NCBI GenBank assembly: GCA_947628675.1
Contig: CANRAR010000004.1
Location: forward strand, 81,790 to 145,789
Direction: 5' to 3'
Length of the DNA stretch: 64,000 bases
DNA from: an uncultured Clostridia bacterium
GTDB lineage: Bacteria; Bacillota; Clostridia; Christensenellales; Borkfalkiaceae
The translations under genes and the position numbers were made by a program. Shown here in pieces: positions 57,707 to 63,955 of this stretch; the first letter of the stretch is position 1; each line of letters starts with the position of its first letter. The notes under the pieces are model-generated. The model did not search any database, was not told the origin of the DNA, and was given only the letters and a program-made list of their open reading frames with translations.

Positions 57707-58204
57707 TCAGTCGATGCCCAAAATTTTCAGATAGTATTCGCCGTCGGGCGCCTTTACGGAGACGACTGCGCCCTTCTTCTTGCCGAGCAGCGCCGCGCCC
57801 ACGGGCGATTCGTTGGAGATGATGTTGTGAATGGGATCGGCGCCCGTCGTGCCCATGATGGTGTAGGTCTCCTCCTCGGAGTACGCCGCGGCGACGTACA
57901 CGTTGCCCTTCTTCTCCACTTCCTGCACGGTGACTTTGGAGCCGATATGCACCACCGAGGTATCGTCGCTCTCCTCGATGATCTGCGCGTTCTTGATCTG
58001 GTAGCCGAGTTCGAGGATCTCGCCCTCGTTGGCGGCCTGCTCGTTGCGCGCCGCGTCGTATTCGGCGTTCTCGGAAAGATCCCCGTGACTGCGCGCCTCC
58101 TGGATGCGCTCGATGATCTCCGCGCGTTTGACGGTCGTGAGATATTCAAGGCGCTCCTCCGCCTTGCGCTTCTCTTCCTGCGTCATGTAAAAAGTATCTG
58201 CCAT
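57707..58204 (-). CDS. greA: Transcription elongation factor GreA
   Basis: A 165-residue GreA. The N-terminal coiled coil carries the acidic tip residues in RSHGDLSENAEYDAARNEQA near residue 38. The C-terminal FKBP-like domain has GSKVTVQEVEKKG and SNESPVGAALLGKKKGAVVSVKAP. It rescues backtracked RNA polymerase by stimulating transcript cleavage. GAGGTGG precedes ATG at 58204. It heads the long minus-strand block to lysS and beyond, from a consensus promoter, with a hairpin in the leader. Confidence 0.96.
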   Translation of the reverse strand: MADTFYMTQEEKRKAEERLEYLTTVKRAEIIERIQEARSHGDLSENAEYDAARNEQAANEGEILELGYQIKNAQIIEESDDTSVVHIGSKVTVQEVEKKGNVYVAAAYSEEETYTIMGTTGADPIHNIISNESPVGAALLGKKKGAVVSVKAPDGEYYLKILGID

Positions 58205-58255
58205 CGTTCCACCTCTTCTCGCGCCGAAGCGCGTTCTTTTCATGAATAAGAGAGA

Positions 58256-58283
58256 CCGTGATTTCCGAAGCGGAAAATCACGG
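58256..58283 (-). promoter_or_regulatory. Terminator-like hairpin in the greA leader
   Basis: Minus-strand CCGTGATTTTCCG-ctt-CGGAAATCACGG (one mismatch) followed by TCTCTCTTATTC, inside the approximately 90-base greA leader. It could attenuate greA transcription. Confidence 0.6.
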
Positions 58284-58300
58284 CGTCCCCGATACTCTGC

Positions 58301-58329
58301 ATTATACCGCTTTTGCGGGGCATTGTCAA
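58301..58329 (-). promoter_or_regulatory. Consensus promoter of the greA-lysS block
   Basis: TTGACA-17 bp-TATAAT. Confidence 0.93.
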
Positions 58330-58348
58330 CTCGGAATGCGCCCCGCGC

Positions 58349-59524
58349 TCATTTTTTCACGTGTTTTTGGGCAAAATGCGCGATGCGCCGCGCCGCTTCG
58401 GTGAGTTCCCGCATCCCCGTGGCGTACGAACAGCGCACGTGATAGTTCCCACACGCGCCGAACGCGCTCCCCGGAACGACCGCCACCTGCTCCTCGGTCA
58501 GGAGCCGCTCCGCGAACTCCTCCCCCGTCATGCCCAAAGGCGCCACGGAGGGGAACACGTAGAACGCGCCGCGCGGCTCGAAGCAGGTGAGCCCCGCCTC
58601 GGCGAGCGCATGGAGGAGGAACCGCCGCCGCCCGTCGTACTCCGCGCGCATACTTTCCACCGAGGCAAAGCCGCTCTCGAAGCCCCCCGCAAGCGCGGCG
58701 ATGGCGGCGTGTTGGGAGACGGAGGGCGCGCACAGCGCCGTGTATTGGTGAATTTTCAGCATGGCGGCGTCTATCTCCGCGGGCGCGCTCGTGTAGCCGA
58801 TGCGCCAGCCCGTCATGGCGAACGCCTTGGAAAAGCCGCCGAGAACGACGGTGCGCTCCCGCATCCCCGCGAGTGAGGCGATGGAGACGTGCCCGCCGCC
58901 GTAGGTGAGTTCGGCGTAGATCTCGTCGGAGATGACGAGAAGGTCGTATTTTTGGATGACAGGGACGAGTTTTTCGAGTTCTGCCTTCGTCATGACTGCG
59001 CCCGTCGGGTTGTTGGGGTAAGTGAGAATGAGAATTTTGGAATGGGGCGTTACCGCCTCTTCGAGCGCCTCGGGCGTCACCGCAAAGCCGCTCTCCGCGC
59101 TGCATGAGACAGACTGCGCTACGCCCCCGCACAGCGTCACGATGGGCGCGTAGGAGACGTAGGAGGGGTCGGGAATGAGCACCCCGTCGCCCGCCTCGCA
59201 CGTGGCACGGAGGGCGAGGTCGATGCCCTCGCTCGCCCCTATCGTGACGATGACGTGCTCCGCGGGGCAAACAACGCCCATGCGCTCCTCCTCGTAGCGG
59301 GAGATGAGCGCGCGCAGTTCCGCCATGCCGCGGTTGCCCGTGTAGTGGGTGTAGCCCCGTTGCAGGGCGCGCACCCCGGCGCTGCGGATATCCCACGGCG
59401 TGACGAAGTCGGGCTCGCCCACGCCGAGCGAAATGGCGTCGGGCATACGCTCCACGATGTCGAAATATTTGCGGATGCCGCTCGGCTTCAAGCCGCGCGC
59501 CGCCTGCGTGAGGAAATCTCTCAT
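58349..59524 (-). CDS. Class I/II PLP aminotransferase
   Basis: A 391-residue fold-type I aminotransferase. LGVGEPDFVTP near residue 34, TYPNNPTGAVMTKAELEKL near 165 and ISDEIYAEL near 197 are present. The Schiff-base lysine lies in VLGGFSKAFAMTGWRIGY near 228, and CSYATG near 370 includes the substrate-carboxylate-binding Arg region. It resembles aspartate/PatA-type aminotransferases; the exact substrate is uncertain. It overlaps the upstream lrp gene (ATGA), a pairing that suggests regulation of amino-acid metabolism. Confidence 0.9.
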   Translation of the reverse strand: MRDFLTQAARGLKPSGIRKYFDIVERMPDAISLGVGEPDFVTPWDIRSAGVRALQRGYTHYTGNRGMAELRALISRYEEERMGVVCPAEHVIVTIGASEGIDLALRATCEAGDGVLIPDPSYVSYAPIVTLCGGVAQSVSCSAESGFAVTPEALEEAVTPHSKILILTYPNNPTGAVMTKAELEKLVPVIQKYDLLVISDEIYAELTYGGGHVSIASLAGMRERTVVLGGFSKAFAMTGWRIGYTSAPAEIDAAMLKIHQYTALCAPSVSQHAAIAALAGGFESGFASVESMRAEYDGRRRFLLHALAEAGLTCFEPRGAFYVFPSVAPLGMTGEEFAERLLTEEQVAVVPGSAFGACGNYHVRCSYATGMRELTEAARRIAHFAQKHVKK

Positions 59525-60012
59525 GCCTGAACGGAGAGCCTCCTATCCTTTTCGCGCGCCCGCGTGACGGCGCCCTCGATCTTGTACTTTTTGAGAATGA
59601 AGTGCGTCGCCGTGGAGAGCACACAGTCGTACGTGGAGATGCACTCCGAGATGAACCGCGAGACGGACTTTACAGACTTCGCCTCGACGATGACGAGGAA
59701 ATCATATGCGCCGCTCATGAGATACAGCGTCTTGACTTCGGGGTGCAGGGCAATTTCTTCCGCGATGCCGTCGAAGCCCGAGCCGCTCTGCGGCGTCACC
59801 TTGACTTCGATGAGCGCCTCCACGCACTCGTCCTCCTCCTCGTCTAAATTGGAGATGGCGGCATACTTTACGATGACGCCCCGCTTTTCGAGGGCGCGGA
59901 TGGCAGCCGTCACCGTCTCCTCCTTTTCGCCGAGCATGACGGCCACTTGCCCCGCCGTTGCCCTGCAGTCCTCCGTGAGTATTCCCAAGATCGCGCGTTC
60001 GAGTTTTTCCAC
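59521..60012 (-). CDS. Lrp/AsnC-family regulator
   Basis: A 163-residue feast/famine regulator. The N-terminal HTH (DCRATAGQVAVMLGEKEETVTAAIRALEKRGVIVKY, about 15-50) precedes a RAM (ligand-binding) domain with EALIEVKVTPQSGSGFDGIAEEI near 65 and LYLMSGAYDFLVIVEAK near 95. It probably responds to an amino acid and controls the co-transcribed aminotransferase. It starts at GTG (60012) with AAAGGAGG upstream. Confidence 0.92.
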   Translation of the reverse strand: MEKLERAILGILTEDCRATAGQVAVMLGEKEETVTAAIRALEKRGVIVKYAAISNLDEEEDECVEALIEVKVTPQSGSGFDGIAEEIALHPEVKTLYLMSGAYDFLVIVEAKSVKSVSRFISECISTYDCVLSTATHFILKKYKIEGAVTRAREKDRRLSVQA

Positions 60013-60035
60013 CGCCCTATCCTCCTTTTTTCTCC

Positions 60036-60064
60036 ATTGTAAACGATATGCAAAATAAAGTCAA
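60036..60064 (-). promoter_or_regulatory. Promoter of lrp-aminotransferase operon
   Basis: TTGACT-17 bp-TACAAT, back to back with the promoter at 60071. Confidence 0.85.
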
Positions 60065-60070
60065 ATATAT

Positions 60071-60099
60071 TTGCTTTTTTGCGCGCGATTTTGTATAAT
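60071..60099 (+). promoter_or_regulatory. Promoter of the 85-residue gene (predicted leaderless)
   Basis: TTGCTT-17 bp-TATAAT; the -10 box ends six bases before ATG 60106. Confidence 0.82.
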
Positions 60100-60105
60100 G
60101 GGCGT

Positions 60106-60363
60106 ATGTTTCGTATATGGGCGAAGGTGTACGAGGACGGCCGCATCGCAAAGCAGACGACGTACACAAGCGAGGAAAAATTCACTTACTCCAAATTCTT
60201 CAACTATCTTGCCGACATCTGCGGCGAGTTGGATATTTCCACGCCCGTCCTCCTCAAAACGCACATCATGAACTACGCCAAGTTCAACCACGTCGTGTTC
60301 CGCCCGCGCGACTTCGTGGAGGACTTGGGCTACGAAAAATTGGTGCTGGAAAATATTTTATAA
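60106..60363 (+). CDS. Small conserved-looking protein of unknown function
   Basis: An 85-residue protein starting MFRIWAKVYEDGRIAKQTTY and ending with FRPRDFVEDLGYEKLVLENIL. It has the look of an alpha/beta single domain with no signal peptide or membrane segment. I do not know its function. The promoter geometry gives a transcript starting at the ATG, and there is no Shine-Dalgarno, so translation is probably leaderless. The tracked start nine codons upstream lies inside the promoter. Divergent from lrp, with only about six bases between the two -35 boxes, so Lrp may control it. Confidence 0.8.
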   Translation: MFRIWAKVYEDGRIAKQTTYTSEEKFTYSKFFNYLADICGELDISTPVLLKTHIMNYAKFNHVVFRPRDFVEDLGYEKLVLENIL

Positions 60364-60461
60364 CTTTACGCTTGCCGAACTTGCATTCCGCCCGCGGGAA
60401 TTTATTTTGCCCACGGGATTGCATTTCCCACTTTAATTTTATCCCCCCCCCTGCAAATTTA

Positions 60462-60576
60462 CGGAAACTTTAAGCAACGAAAAACCCATTCTCGAAAACA
60501 TTTTAGAAAATACCGCCACATTCCGCCCGCATAATTTTGCGGAAACTTTAAGCAACGAAAAACCCATTCTCGAAAA
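60462..60576 (+). repeat. 37-bp direct repeat pair
   Basis: cggaaactttaagcaacgaa followed by aaacccattctcgaaaa occurs at 60462..60498 and again at 60540..60576, 78 bp apart, in the region before the small membrane protein gene. Confidence 0.9.
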
Positions 60577-60605
60577 TAATTTGTAAAGCCGCACATACTG
60601 ATCCC

Positions 60606-60815
60606 ATGAAATACACGACTTGGATCTTGTGCGGCATTTTGATTTTGTTCGGGCTGTTCGCCTCGGTTTACGCCCTCACGGGCTTTGATATTCTGCTCTT
60701 TTTGTGCGCGGGAAATGTTTACGCCTACCGCGGATTTTTGTCCCTCGCGGGCATCGGCTCCTTATGGCTCCTCTTTTGGCTCCTCACCTTCCGTCCCACA
60801 AAATTTTTATCGTAA
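60606..60815 (+). CDS. Small two-helix membrane protein
   Basis: A 69-residue hydrophobic protein with two predicted helices (about residues 6-26 and 44-62) joined by FDILLFLCAGNVYAYRGFLSLAG. I recognise no family. No Shine-Dalgarno precedes the ATG (actgatccc), so it is either leaderless or weakly expressed. A pair of 37-bp direct repeats lies just upstream. Confidence 0.5.
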   Translation: MKYTTWILCGILILFGLFASVYALTGFDILLFLCAGNVYAYRGFLSLAGIGSLWLLFWLLTFRPTKFLS

Positions 60816-60820
60816 AAACA

Positions 60821-60856
60821 GCCCCCTCCTCGGGAGGGGGATACAGGGGGTGGGGC
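60821..60856 (+). repeat. Intergenic repeat related to the metG insertion
   Basis: gccccctcctcgggaggggg-atacagggggtggggc. It is followed by a ccgaacaacgaagtccg fragment shared with 5571 in inverted orientation. Confidence 0.6.
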
Positions 60857-60890
60857 ATACCCGAACAACGAAGTCCGTCCCCCATTTATA

Positions 60891-60938
60891 CAGCGCCCGA
60901 CCGCATTTGCGATCGGGCTTTCCATGTCGAGAAATCTC
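60891..60938 (+). repeat. Family D hairpin repeat, copy 2
   Basis: gcgcccgaccgcatttgcga and tcgggctttccatgtcgagaaatctcg; the hairpin is degraded compared with 45890..45950. It ends within two bases of the stop codon of the next gene. Confidence 0.6.
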
Positions 60939-60939
60939 G

Positions 60940-61839
60940 TTAATCGTCTTGTTCTCCCGCATCTGGCGAATTGTCCTTTGTATCTTTCCAATATTGCCAT
61001 AACATCATATCAAGCACTTTGAACGATGTGTAATGTGATATACCTATTTTTTCCATATATATTTGAGCCTCTTCAAACTCTTTTCGGTGCTCTGTTATGA
61101 TTTTATATGTATCTTCCAACAGTTCTCTTTCTGCTTTTTCGTACTTTTTGCGTCTGCTGTTTTCATCATGTTCAAAGTTCACTTGCTCATCCCAATGAGA
61201 GACGTAATGTTTCCGGTTAAGAGCTTCAAGCGTTTTACGATCATAATCATCATAAGCGATGACGCAGCCATAGGTAGCCATAAGTATTTTATTGATCATT
61301 AAATGTGTGACGTTGCTGAACTGTTTTTTCTCTTCTTCAAGATCTTTCTTTTTGCCCAATTTTTCATATTCGCTCTTTTCATTTTCTTCAAGGAAGGACT
61401 TTAACCCTTTCACAAGTGCCCCGCACGCTTTCCTTTGTAGATCTATAAGTGTTTCTATGTAATTATCTAATTTATCATTATTACACCCTTTTTCAGTCAA
61501 ATGATGAAGCGGTTCATAATCGTGAAGAACCTTATATTGCTTATCAAAAAGCACTTCTGCCAATGGCATTAAAACCTGATATGAGGCGACACCAAGCCAT
61601 TTGTTGTTTCTACGCATACCCCAACTGAACAAAAACCCGAATATCCTGATGCACAAACCTTCATATATGTCTGCTGTTTTGTTCTCATCGTCGTAATGCT
61701 TATCAAAATAATTTTTGACCATATCATAAGAACGATACCTGTGATATTCGTTCGTCCATCCTGTGAGAAAGTCTTTATATTTTGATTCGATGGCTCCAAA
61801 TTCAATCTTTTTTAGTTTCTGCTTTTTGCTTTTTGCCAT
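60940..61839 (-). CDS. AT-rich orphan protein of unknown function
   Basis: A 299-residue, highly charged, probably helical cytoplasmic protein (Lys-rich start MAKSKKQKLKKIEFG, central coiled-coil-like FLEENEKSEYEKLGKKKDLEEEKKQF). No domain is recognised. Its DNA is markedly AT-rich compared with the rest of the window and codon use follows, which points to recent acquisition. AAGGAGA-like sequence lies upstream of ATG 61839 though spaced widely (a closer AAAGGACA is also present). A phage- or defence-related role is possible but only a guess. Confidence 0.75.
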   Translation of the reverse strand: MAKSKKQKLKKIEFGAIESKYKDFLTGWTNEYHRYRSYDMVKNYFDKHYDDENKTADIYEGLCIRIFGFLFSWGMRRNNKWLGVASYQVLMPLAEVLFDKQYKVLHDYEPLHHLTEKGCNNDKLDNYIETLIDLQRKACGALVKGLKSFLEENEKSEYEKLGKKKDLEEEKKQFSNVTHLMINKILMATYGCVIAYDDYDRKTLEALNRKHYVSHWDEQVNFEHDENSRRKKYEKAERELLEDTYKIITEHRKEFEEAQIYMEKIGISHYTSFKVLDMMLWQYWKDTKDNSPDAGEQDD

Positions 61840-61895
61840 AGCGTGTCCTTTTCTCCTGTGTTTTTATTTTTTCGGCTGTGCCGAGAAAGCCATTT

Positions 61896-63443
61896 TTATT
61901 GCCGCGTCCAATTATAATTAGAATAGAGATCGCGCAAGTATTCCGCGGCAGTCGTTGCGTTTTGAAGAACGTCACGCAATAGTGCTGTTTCGCCCGCGCT
62001 CCACCCGTTCGGGTTCACAAACGTCACGCTGTTAAGATTATCGCACGACAAAAATGCCTGATACCCTATGGAAGCCACATTTTCCCCAATCGTCACGCTC
62101 GTCAGCATGGCGCACTCCCAAAACGCATTATGCCCAATCGAAGTCACGTCTTTACCAATTGTCACGCTTTCCAGCCCGCTACAAAAAGAGAACGCATTAT
62201 CCCCAATCGAAGTCACGCCGTCGGGAATTTTCAACGTCCCCGTCAACCCGCTACACCCCTCAAACGCCGCATACCCAATCGAGGTCACGCCACTCCCGAT
62301 CGTCACGCTCGTCAGCCCGCTGCACCCCCCGAACGCATTATTTTTGATTTCTTTGATCTCCGCAGGGATCGTAAGATCTTTTACTTCCACGCCATCCAAA
62401 TAGAGATGGTGCGCGCAGTAAAGCGGATTGGCGGTGATCTCCTCGACTCCAAAATCAATTTTACACCACGCCGCAAGGTCGGTAATATATACTCCCGTCA
62501 GCCCACTGCAACCACTGAACGCCCTATCCCCAATCGAGGTCACGCCACTCCCGATCGTCACACTTTCAAGCCCACTGCAACCATAAAACGCCTCCTTTCC
62601 AATCGAGGTCACACCGCTTCCAATCGTCACGCTCGTCAGGCCACCGCAATAATTGAACGCACTCTCTCCTATCTCGGTCACGCTCTCGGGAATTTTCAAT
62701 TCTCCCGTCAACCCGCTACACCACCAGAACGCCTCCTTCCCAATCGAAGTTACGCTGTCGGGAATTTCAATGCTCGTCAGACCACCGCACCTGTTGAAAG
62801 CACTATCCCCAATCGAGGTCACGCTGTCGGGAATATTAATGCTCGTCAGCTCGATGCAACCATTAAACGCATAGTTTCCGATCGAGGTCACGCTATCGGG
62901 AATGGAAATGCTCGTCAAATCACTGTGGTCGTAAAATGCACGATCGGCGATCGCCGTAACGGGAATACCGCGGTAAGTCGCGGGAATGACGATATCGAGG
63001 TCATAGGCGATTCCGATGCCCACAACTTCCAACGTCTCTTCGCCCGTCGGGCTTCGCCGCATACGGTATGCAAGCCCCTCCGTTCCCTCCGCTTGCGCAG
63101 GCGCGCCCGATACCTCTCCTGCATCAAGCACGTTGCCGTCCGTGAGCGTCAAGTACAGATGTCCGTCTTCACCGACTTCTGCCGACTGGATCCCGACGCC
63201 GTTTCGTCCGTCTTTCCCGTCTGCGCCGTCCTTGCCGTCTGCTCCCTTGAAAAGCGCGACGAGGTCATCAAACGAGCCCTCAAATCCGAGCGCCTTTGCC
63301 TCGGCGTAGAGCCGTTCCGCCGTCCAAAGGTCATCTCCGCCCGAAGGCTCCTGCGGGGTCTTTTCTCCGCACGCCGCGAGGCCGAAGCAGAGGCACAGAG
63401 CCGCGACGATTGCCAAAAGTACGGTTAAAAACTTCTTTTTCAT
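61896..63443 (-). CDS. BspA-like leucine-rich-repeat lipoprotein 2
   Basis: A 515-residue surface lipoprotein. The signal peptide ends LCFGLAACG (lipobox). A short helical domain follows (about 40-65), then a collagen-like GADGKDGADGKDGRNG segment near 70-85. A beta region leads to about ten LRR_5 repeats (for example LTSIEIPDSVTSIGKEAFWWC) from about residue 165 to 490. Likely adhesin or binding protein. AAAAGGAGA precedes ATG at 63443. It is preceded by leader copy 3. The overlapping plus-strand ORF of 432 codons is a shadow. Confidence 0.93.
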   Translation of the reverse strand: MKKKFLTVLLAIVAALCLCFGLAACGEKTPQEPSGGDDLWTAERLYAEAKALGFEGSFDDLVALFKGADGKDGADGKDGRNGVGIQSAEVGEDGHLYLTLTDGNVLDAGEVSGAPAQAEGTEGLAYRMRRSPTGEETLEVVGIGIAYDLDIVIPATYRGIPVTAIADRAFYDHSDLTSISIPDSVTSIGNYAFNGCIELTSINIPDSVTSIGDSAFNRCGGLTSIEIPDSVTSIGKEAFWWCSGLTGELKIPESVTEIGESAFNYCGGLTSVTIGSGVTSIGKEAFYGCSGLESVTIGSGVTSIGDRAFSGCSGLTGVYITDLAAWCKIDFGVEEITANPLYCAHHLYLDGVEVKDLTIPAEIKEIKNNAFGGCSGLTSVTIGSGVTSIGYAAFEGCSGLTGTLKIPDGVTSIGDNAFSFCSGLESVTIGKDVTSIGHNAFWECAMLTSVTIGENVASIGYQAFLSCDNLNSVTFVNPNGWSAGETALLRDVLQNATTAAEYLRDLYSNYNWTRQ

Positions 63444-63483
63444 GGGGTATCTCCTTTTCCGCGGGCAAAATTGCGTTTTTTTT

Positions 63484-63526
63484 GAGATTTCTCGACTTCG
63501 CTACGCTTCGCTCGAAATGACAAATC
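63484..63526. repeat. Repeat inserted in leader of LRR lipoprotein 2
   Basis: gagatttctcgacttcgcta-cgcttcgctcgaaatgaca, related to 5725..5752. It lies between the leader's terminator-like hairpin and the Shine-Dalgarno of LRR lipoprotein 2; leaders 1 and 2 lack it. Confidence 0.6.
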
Positions 63527-63530
63527 GGCA

Positions 63531-63672
63531 AAAATAAGGACGCCCGACAATATCGGGCGCCCGCATAGAGTATCCCGAGATTGTTGCGGTACAATTTCCT
63601 CCATAAACGGAAAATAGGATACACCAAATGCCAGTGTAGCCGTTTATGGAGCAAAATATGAAATTGTACCGC
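63531..63672 (-). ncRNA. Structured 5' leader RNA, copy 3
   Basis: Same plan as copies 1 and 2 with different stem bases. GCGGTACAATTTC and CTCCATAAACGG pair with CCGTTTATGGAG and GAAATTGTACCGC. The loop holds TACAC/GTGTA and GTATCC (plus-strand 63617..63622); GGATAC follows at 63570..63575. The hairpin GGGCGCCCGA-tattg-TCGGGCGTCC (63538..63562) is followed by TTATTTTT. The conserved unpaired pieces GGTGTATCCT and CGGGATACTC match copies 1 and 2. The paired regions co-vary. Confidence 0.8.
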
Positions 63673-63678
63673 ACTGTC

Positions 63679-63707
63679 AGTATATCACGCCCGAAAAAAT
63701 TTTGCAA
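63679..63707 (-). promoter_or_regulatory. Promoter of structured leader, copy 3
   Basis: TTGCAA-17 bp-TATACT; predicted +1 at 63672, again the first base of the stem. Confidence 0.88.
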
Positions 63708-63870
63708 GATTTTATGTAAATTTTATCCGCGCGGGAAAATGCCGCGCCTTTTTTCATTTCCCTGCCGCGCGCCCGCTGCGCTTTGCGCAGCGGGCGCGCG
63801 GCATGGGAATGTTATTCCTTATAATTTCTTTTTTTCTGCACCGTGCACGAATTTCTTCCCGTAAAATCGC

Positions 63871-63899
63871 TTGACGGGGGCGAGGGTTTGTAGTAACAT
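63871..63899 (+). promoter_or_regulatory. Promoter of the preQ1-controlled gene
   Basis: TTGACG-17 bp-TAACAT, ending just before the riboswitch. Confidence 0.7.
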
Positions 63900-63907
63900 A
63901 GAACGCA

Positions 63908-63949
63908 CGGAAGGTTTTCGGCTAACACTTCCGAATAAAAAAACCGAGG
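63908..63949 (+). promoter_or_regulatory. PreQ1-I riboswitch
   Basis: P1 stem CGGAAG/CTTCCG closes the loop GTTTTCGGCTAACA. It is followed by the A-rich tail AATAAAAAAACCGAGG, whose CCG(A) can pair with (T)CGG in the loop to give the H-type pseudoknot of preQ1 class I. The Shine-Dalgarno GAGG lies at the end of the tail, so ligand binding would block translation. Confidence 0.85.
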
Positions 63950-63955
63950 TGTCAA

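Noticed and set aside
60079-60105. Upstream start of the 85-residue protein (MRAILYNGR...)
   Set aside because: These codons overlap the -10 region of its own promoter, so they cannot be in the mRNA.
62130-63428. 432-codon plus-strand ORF over LRR lipoprotein 2
   Set aside because: Repeats in the LRR gene read in antisense; no ribosome-binding site or domain.
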